NCBI GenBank assembly: GCA_004377185.1
Contig: SOIM01000025.1
Span: forward strand, 62,001 to 126,000
Reading direction: 5' to 3'
Length of the DNA stretch: 64,000 nt
Source: Methanomassiliicoccales archaeon
GTDB taxonomy: Archaea; Thermoplasmatota; Thermoplasmata; RBG-16-68-12; SOIM01
Below the pieces are notes generated by a model. That model ran no database searches. It was not told the DNA's origin and worked only from the letters and a program-made list of their open reading frames with translations. Both the position numbers and the translations under genes were made by a program. Every line of letters begins with the position of its first letter. Position 1 is the stretch's first letter. Shown in pieces: positions 60,292 to 64,000 of this stretch.

Positions 60292-62610
60292 CTACACATT
60301 AGATAGAACCCAAATGACATCAGACGGAACGTATACCCAATATCCCTCTCCAGCTTTGAGAACTTCAAAGCCTTGCAGGGCCTTCAGATGGTACGGCGGA
60401 GAGATGGTATCATAACCCTCCACTCTTGTTGCACCTGTTTCGGATTTCAGATCTGCGACCGTATATGTAGAATTGAAGGATGGGAAACCAATGAGGTTCC
60501 AACCCGCACTGAGGTGTATGGAGGTTGTTGATGGGACAATTCCCGCGACTGTTAGATTCGAGTCTTCTGTGAAGCTGACCCATAACCCCATTGAATGGTT
60601 AACTATCTGAAGCTCTCCGAAATATGGTTTGGACCTCGTTGCCGACTTCCATTCCGGAACAGTTGGGTCATATGCCCAAGCCCTGTTCCATTTCAATGTC
60701 TGAAGAACCGTTCCAACACTCTCATTTGACTGGACTAGCGGAATTGACACAAGAGTAGGACCTTCCGAAAGAGGACGGGTAAATTTGCCTGCTTGAGTGT
60801 AATTGCAGGATGACAGATTGAAAAGGTTGACTGAGCAAACGTAGTAGAAGCAATTGCTCGGATTGCCTTCTCCAGCCAGATTGTCGACATATATAGACGA
60901 GCCAGCAGGCACAGATGAGTGATAAGTGTATCCTGAGCCACTCGAATCAAAAGTGGTTCCCCTGTATACGTCATACCTGGCTATGTCGTTCTTTCCAGCC
61001 CCATCATCGGGAGAGAGAGCCCAAGATAGTGTGACATCTCCCAAGCCCATTCCGGTGAGGTTTGCATTGAGATTGCTCGGTGGCTGAGAAGCAGTGGCCA
61101 ACATGAATCTGGCGTCCGCTACTGATGGTGCGGCTTCAAGGTTTCCAGCAGTGTCGTTCGCAATTGTGTAGAACTCATAGAACCCTTCACCGTATGGGGC
61201 AGTGAAAATGAAAGAGCCTATACTAGAATTGCCTGAGAGGGTGTCGATGAATCCCCATTCTTCCCATGCAGACCACGATGAGTTGTCGGGGCTGAATCTG
61301 GAATAGAGGGAAATATTGGCCAAACCGTGGTCATCTGTTGCCGTCCACAAGACGGCCAAAGTCGAGTTCGTTTGCCAATAGGGTGAAATCGGGTCGGCAC
61401 TTGATGCCGGATCTGAGGTATCTACAACCCCGCTTCTGTAGTAGATGTCAGCATCTCCGTCTCTTCTGTCTTTCCATACAACATGAACCCTACCGTCCTT
61501 TGCAACAACGGACGGATCAGTTTGCCACGCGGTTCCAGTATCCATATTGATTCGTTGCACCGGTCCTCCAAAGAATCTGTAGTTGATGTCGATGTCTCCG
61601 TCCTCTTGGCTTTCCCAGGCCACGTGAACATCTCCCCCATCCACTGCAATGGAAGGATTACCATCAAACCATGGGTCCCATGGGGGATCGACGTTTACTT
61701 TTTCCGGAGAAGACCAATTAGTTCCGTTCAAGTATCGGTAGTAGATGTCAAAAGGTCCGTTGAAGCCATACCTCCAAGCGAAGTGGACCTTGTCGCCCTC
61801 CACTGCCATACTAGGATTGTGATTTCCGTTGGAAAGCCCAGCGCTGATGTTTTGTCTAGGTTGCCAGTCGGTTCCATTGAAGCACTTGTAGAAAACATGG
61901 GAATCAAACTCACCATACCTCTCCCACGAAACATGAATCCTACCGTTTTCCGCAATAATTGAGGGGTATCGGCTAAAGGTTGGTATGAATTCGGTTTCAG
62001 GTCCCCAACTGGTTCCGTTGAATTCTCTGTAGTAGATCAATCCTCCGGGGATGATTGCACCGGTGCCATTGACTACCCACAAAACGTGCACTTTGTCGCC
62101 GTCTACTGCGACGACGGGCGTGGGCCAGAATACCGTTTTCCGCTTGGTGCTTATCACCTGCTCAGATCCCCAGCTAGTTCCATCGAACATTCTGTACCTA
62201 ACCACATAGTCTGGATCCTCCATGAAAATGCGATTGGTGTATTCCCACACGACGTGGACCCTGCTGCCATTTGCGATTACGGATGGATGTCCTTGCCCGC
62301 GTGGCGCTGTCGCGGTGCTTATCTTTGACTCAGGTTGCCAAGTGGTGCCGTCAAAATGCCTGTAGTAGATGTCGGAATCACCGCCACCAGGACCATACTC
62401 AGACCATACCACATGAATCTTGTTGCCTTCGACGGCGATCGAAGGTGATCCTTGAGCATCAGCCCCTAAGTCTGAACTCAACTCAATCTCTGGCCCCCAG
62501 GCTATGCCATCCATGACTTCGGGAATTGTGCCTGCATCCAGCGGAATGCCAGCAAATACGCTGGACAAAAGGAAGAGAATCGCCAACGAACTGCCTCGTC
62601 CAATCCTCAT
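60292..62610 (-). CDS. Secreted protein with BNR/sialidase-type repeats and the shared C-terminal module (C)
   Basis: 772 residues. A signal peptide (SLAILFLLSSVFAGIPLDA) then a stretch of repeats of the type IAVEGNKVHVVWE, DIYYRHFDGTTW and SWGPE, resembling a beta-propeller of sialidase/BNR kind but without catalytic residues seen. It then joins the same fibronectin-like and C-terminal module as the two neighbours (TLVSIPLVQSNES...RVEGYDTISPPYHLKALQG). So three different ectodomains share one C-terminus. Confidence 0.82.
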   Translation of the reverse strand: MRIGRGSSLAILFLLSSVFAGIPLDAGTIPEVMDGIAWGPEIELSSDLGADAQGSPSIAVEGNKIHVVWSEYGPGGGDSDIYYRHFDGTTWQPESKISTATAPRGQGHPSVIANGSRVHVVWEYTNRIFMEDPDYVVRYRMFDGTSWGSEQVISTKRKTVFWPTPVVAVDGDKVHVLWVVNGTGAIIPGGLIYYREFNGTSWGPETEFIPTFSRYPSIIAENGRIHVSWERYGEFDSHVFYKCFNGTDWQPRQNISAGLSNGNHNPSMAVEGDKVHFAWRYGFNGPFDIYYRYLNGTNWSSPEKVNVDPPWDPWFDGNPSIAVDGGDVHVAWESQEDGDIDINYRFFGGPVQRINMDTGTAWQTDPSVVAKDGRVHVVWKDRRDGDADIYYRSGVVDTSDPASSADPISPYWQTNSTLAVLWTATDDHGLANISLYSRFSPDNSSWSAWEEWGFIDTLSGNSSIGSFIFTAPYGEGFYEFYTIANDTAGNLEAAPSVADARFMLATASQPPSNLNANLTGMGLGDVTLSWALSPDDGAGKNDIARYDVYRGTTFDSSGSGYTYHSSVPAGSSIYVDNLAGEGNPSNCFYYVCSVNLFNLSSCNYTQAGKFTRPLSEGPTLVSIPLVQSNESVGTVLQTLKWNRAWAYDPTVPEWKSATRSKPYFGELQIVNHSMGLWVSFTEDSNLTVAGIVPSTTSIHLSAGWNLIGFPSFNSTYTVADLKSETGATRVEGYDTISPPYHLKALQGFEVLKAGEGYWVYVPSDVIWVLSNV

Positions 62611-62796
62611 CCCTCACGCACCCTTCCAGTGATTGCCATCTTGCCACGGCCCAATCGTTGTTCTGTAAAAGTGATGACCCCTATTAAGAGTTTCTGTCAG
62701 GCTACGCCTTCTTTGTATTTCAACTGCAAGCGGAGTCTGGTTCATCCGTTTGTTAGAAAACTAGTCTTACAATTCAACATACCGCTCCACCTAGCC

Positions 62797-62808
62797 CTTA
62801 AATAACTC
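62797..62808 (+). promoter_or_regulatory. TATA box for mre11
   Basis: CCTTAAATAACT, centred about 26 bp before the ATG at 62828. The distance implies a leaderless or very short leader. The rest of the 217-bp gap shows nothing recognisable. Confidence 0.6.
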
Positions 62809-62827
62809 ACCGCCGATTCCCCTCCCA

Positions 62828-64000
62828 ATGCCTGAGATAGTTCTCGTCGGGGATGTCCACGAAGGCATGAACTTCGGCTTCAAGATCGACCCAGAGACGG
62901 GCATATCCGAGAGGGCGATGGACCTCCACAGAAACTTCTCGTTGGCAGCAAAATATGCGATAGAAAGAGAATCACCTCTGTTCATAATCCTTGGAGATCT
63001 GTTCGACAGAACCCATGTTTCACCTGCTTTCAGAGAGCTTGTAAGGAAGGATGTCGTCGAGCCACTTCAAGAGAAGAACATAGAGATCTGGATTCTAGCG
63101 GGAAACCATGACCAACCGAGAAGCGCGGCAAGAAGTACTTCCCTAGATGACTTCCGGGGCTATCCCAACGTACAGGTGTTCCGAGACCCAACAACCCGCA
63201 CTGTTGAAATCAATTCCAAGAAAGTAGGCTTCCTCATCATACCCTACCTCCACCCAGAGCAGATCGTACAGAGGGTCAAGGAAAAACTCGGTGAGGATGT
63301 CCCGCGGGAGCAGATGTACGAGGTTGCAAGAAGAATGTGGAAGAACTGGATGGCCAGCAAGGCCAAAGAGCTGGAGGCGGACTTCAAGATCCTCTTAGGT
63401 CATTTCTATGTAGAAGGAGCAAAGATCAGCAGCACCACACACATGGAGATACTCCCGGATGAGTTCGCGTTCGTGAAGGAAATGATCCCCAATGAGATCG
63501 ACATCACCGTCTTCGGACACATCCACCTTCACCAGGTCCTTTCCAAAGACCCCCTGATGATCTATACAGGCGCTCCGGAGAGGATAGACTGGGGCGAGAG
63601 GGAGGACGACAAGGGTTTCGTTTCGATTGACACGTTCACAAAGAAATGGGATTTCATCAAGCTGGATGCAAGACCGATGATCAGGATCGCAGTGGACGTG
63701 ACGGATTCAGAGAACCCAACGCAGGACGTTCTGGACATGATCCCCTCCGACATCAAGGAGGCAATGATCCGCCTGGAGATAACCACGAAAGAGGGAGTGA
63801 GGGCGAGGATAGACGAGAACGCGGTCTCTCAGAAACTAAAGGATTGCTTCTACTATGGAGTGAGCTGGAAGGAGGAGAAGACCGAGAAGATCGGTCTGGT
63901 CGAATTCACCCTGGACCCCCTGCAGCTCTTCCGGGACTTCGTGAGCTTGAACTATGACGACCATCCGAGAAAGGATGAGATCTTGGACGAGGGAGAGGAC
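62828..64000 (+). CDS. mre11: Mre11 nuclease (N-terminal part; runs off the window)
   Basis: Metallophosphatase family nuclease of double-strand-break repair, partner of Rad50. 391 codons visible. Metal-binding motifs in order: VGDVHEG, LGDLFDRTH, LAGNHDQPR, GHFY, and FGHIHLHQ. The family usually writes DxHLG for the first motif; here DVHEG. A cap-like C-terminal domain begins but the gene is cut by the window end. rad50 would be expected next. Confidence 0.92.
   Translation, partial: MPEIVLVGDVHEGMNFGFKIDPETGISERAMDLHRNFSLAAKYAIERESPLFIILGDLFDRTHVSPAFRELVRKDVVEPLQEKNIEIWILAGNHDQPRSAARSTSLDDFRGYPNVQVFRDPTTRTVEINSKKVGFLIIPYLHPEQIVQRVKEKLGEDVPREQMYEVARRMWKNWMASKAKELEADFKILLGHFYVEGAKISSTTHMEILPDEFAFVKEMIPNEIDITVFGHIHLHQVLSKDPLMIYTGAPERIDWGEREDDKGFVSIDTFTKKWDFIKLDARPMIRIAVDVTDSENPTQDVLDMIPSDIKEAMIRLEITTKEGVRARIDENAVSQKLKDCFYYGVSWKEEKTEKIGLVEFTLDPLQLFRDFVSLNYDDHPRKDEILDEGED

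Overview
The window is a stretch of archaeal chromosome, most likely from a euryarchaeon of the Thermoplasmatota side of the tree. Seen directly: Orc1/Cdc6, MCM, topoisomerase VI A and B, RadB, Mre11, NMD3, ribosomal protein L10e, DUF424, archease, Dph2, the preQ0 genes queD/queC/queE (archaeosine) and archaeal isoprenoid genes, with TATA-type promoters and several probable leaderless starts. The lineage is inference: RadB points to Euryarchaeota, but no rRNA is present and no methanogenesis or photosynthesis genes are visible. All calls come from reading motifs; no homology search was run.

Layout. 1-9.5 kb: orc1/cdc6 (cut by the window edge), a VKOR-thioredoxin pair for disulfide formation, NAD synthetase, valyl-tRNA synthetase, a DRG-type GTPase and two membrane proteins. 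9.5-12.6 kb: top6B-top6A with overlapping genes. 12.7-16.1 kb: a DUF89 protein and membrane proteins, with a strong stem-loop and a pair of palindromic operator-like sites. 16.2-19.6 kb: a patchy accessory zone with tRNA-Arg(GCG), small genes (winged helix, acylphosphatase-like, AbrB-like) and a broken transposase. 19.6-29.3 kb: dense housekeeping genes: adenylate kinase, a mevalonate-pathway decarboxylase-type protein, HAD, archease, aspartate dehydrogenase, queE-queC-queD, dph2, mfnA, a degenerate PEP-synthase-type domain, L10e and a TrmO-like protein.

29.4-37.5 kb is one gene for a 2,708-residue surface protein: beta-helix repeats including about seven copies of a 131-residue super-repeat, calcium-binding thrombospondin-type-3 repeats, a membrane anchor and an acidic cytoplasmic tail. 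37.7-42.6 kb: isopentenyl phosphate kinase and type 2 IPP isomerase, followed by a truncated prenyl synthase, an apparently foreign two-gene insert, and an intact but different prenyl synthase. 42.7-48.9 kb: radB, two-subunit fumarase, NMD3, DUF424, MCM and a tiny zinc-ribbon gene. 49.0-54.3 kb: a type IV pilus/secretion-like operon (zinc-cysteine protein, ATPase, TadC/FlaJ-like membrane protein, small membrane protein, winged helix). 54.3-62.6 kb: three large secreted proteins in tandem that share one C-terminal module. 62.8-64 kb: mre11, cut by the window end.

How it fits together: replication and repair genes are scattered through the window. Isoprenoid lipid genes form two clusters (20.3 and 37.7-42.6 kb). 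Four very large surface proteins, the pilus-like machine and the VKOR-thioredoxin pair suggest a cell with an elaborate outer surface. The most unusual items are the giant repeat protein, the three proteins with a shared C-terminal module beside a pilin-less secretion operon, and the apparent replacement of the prenyl synthase.
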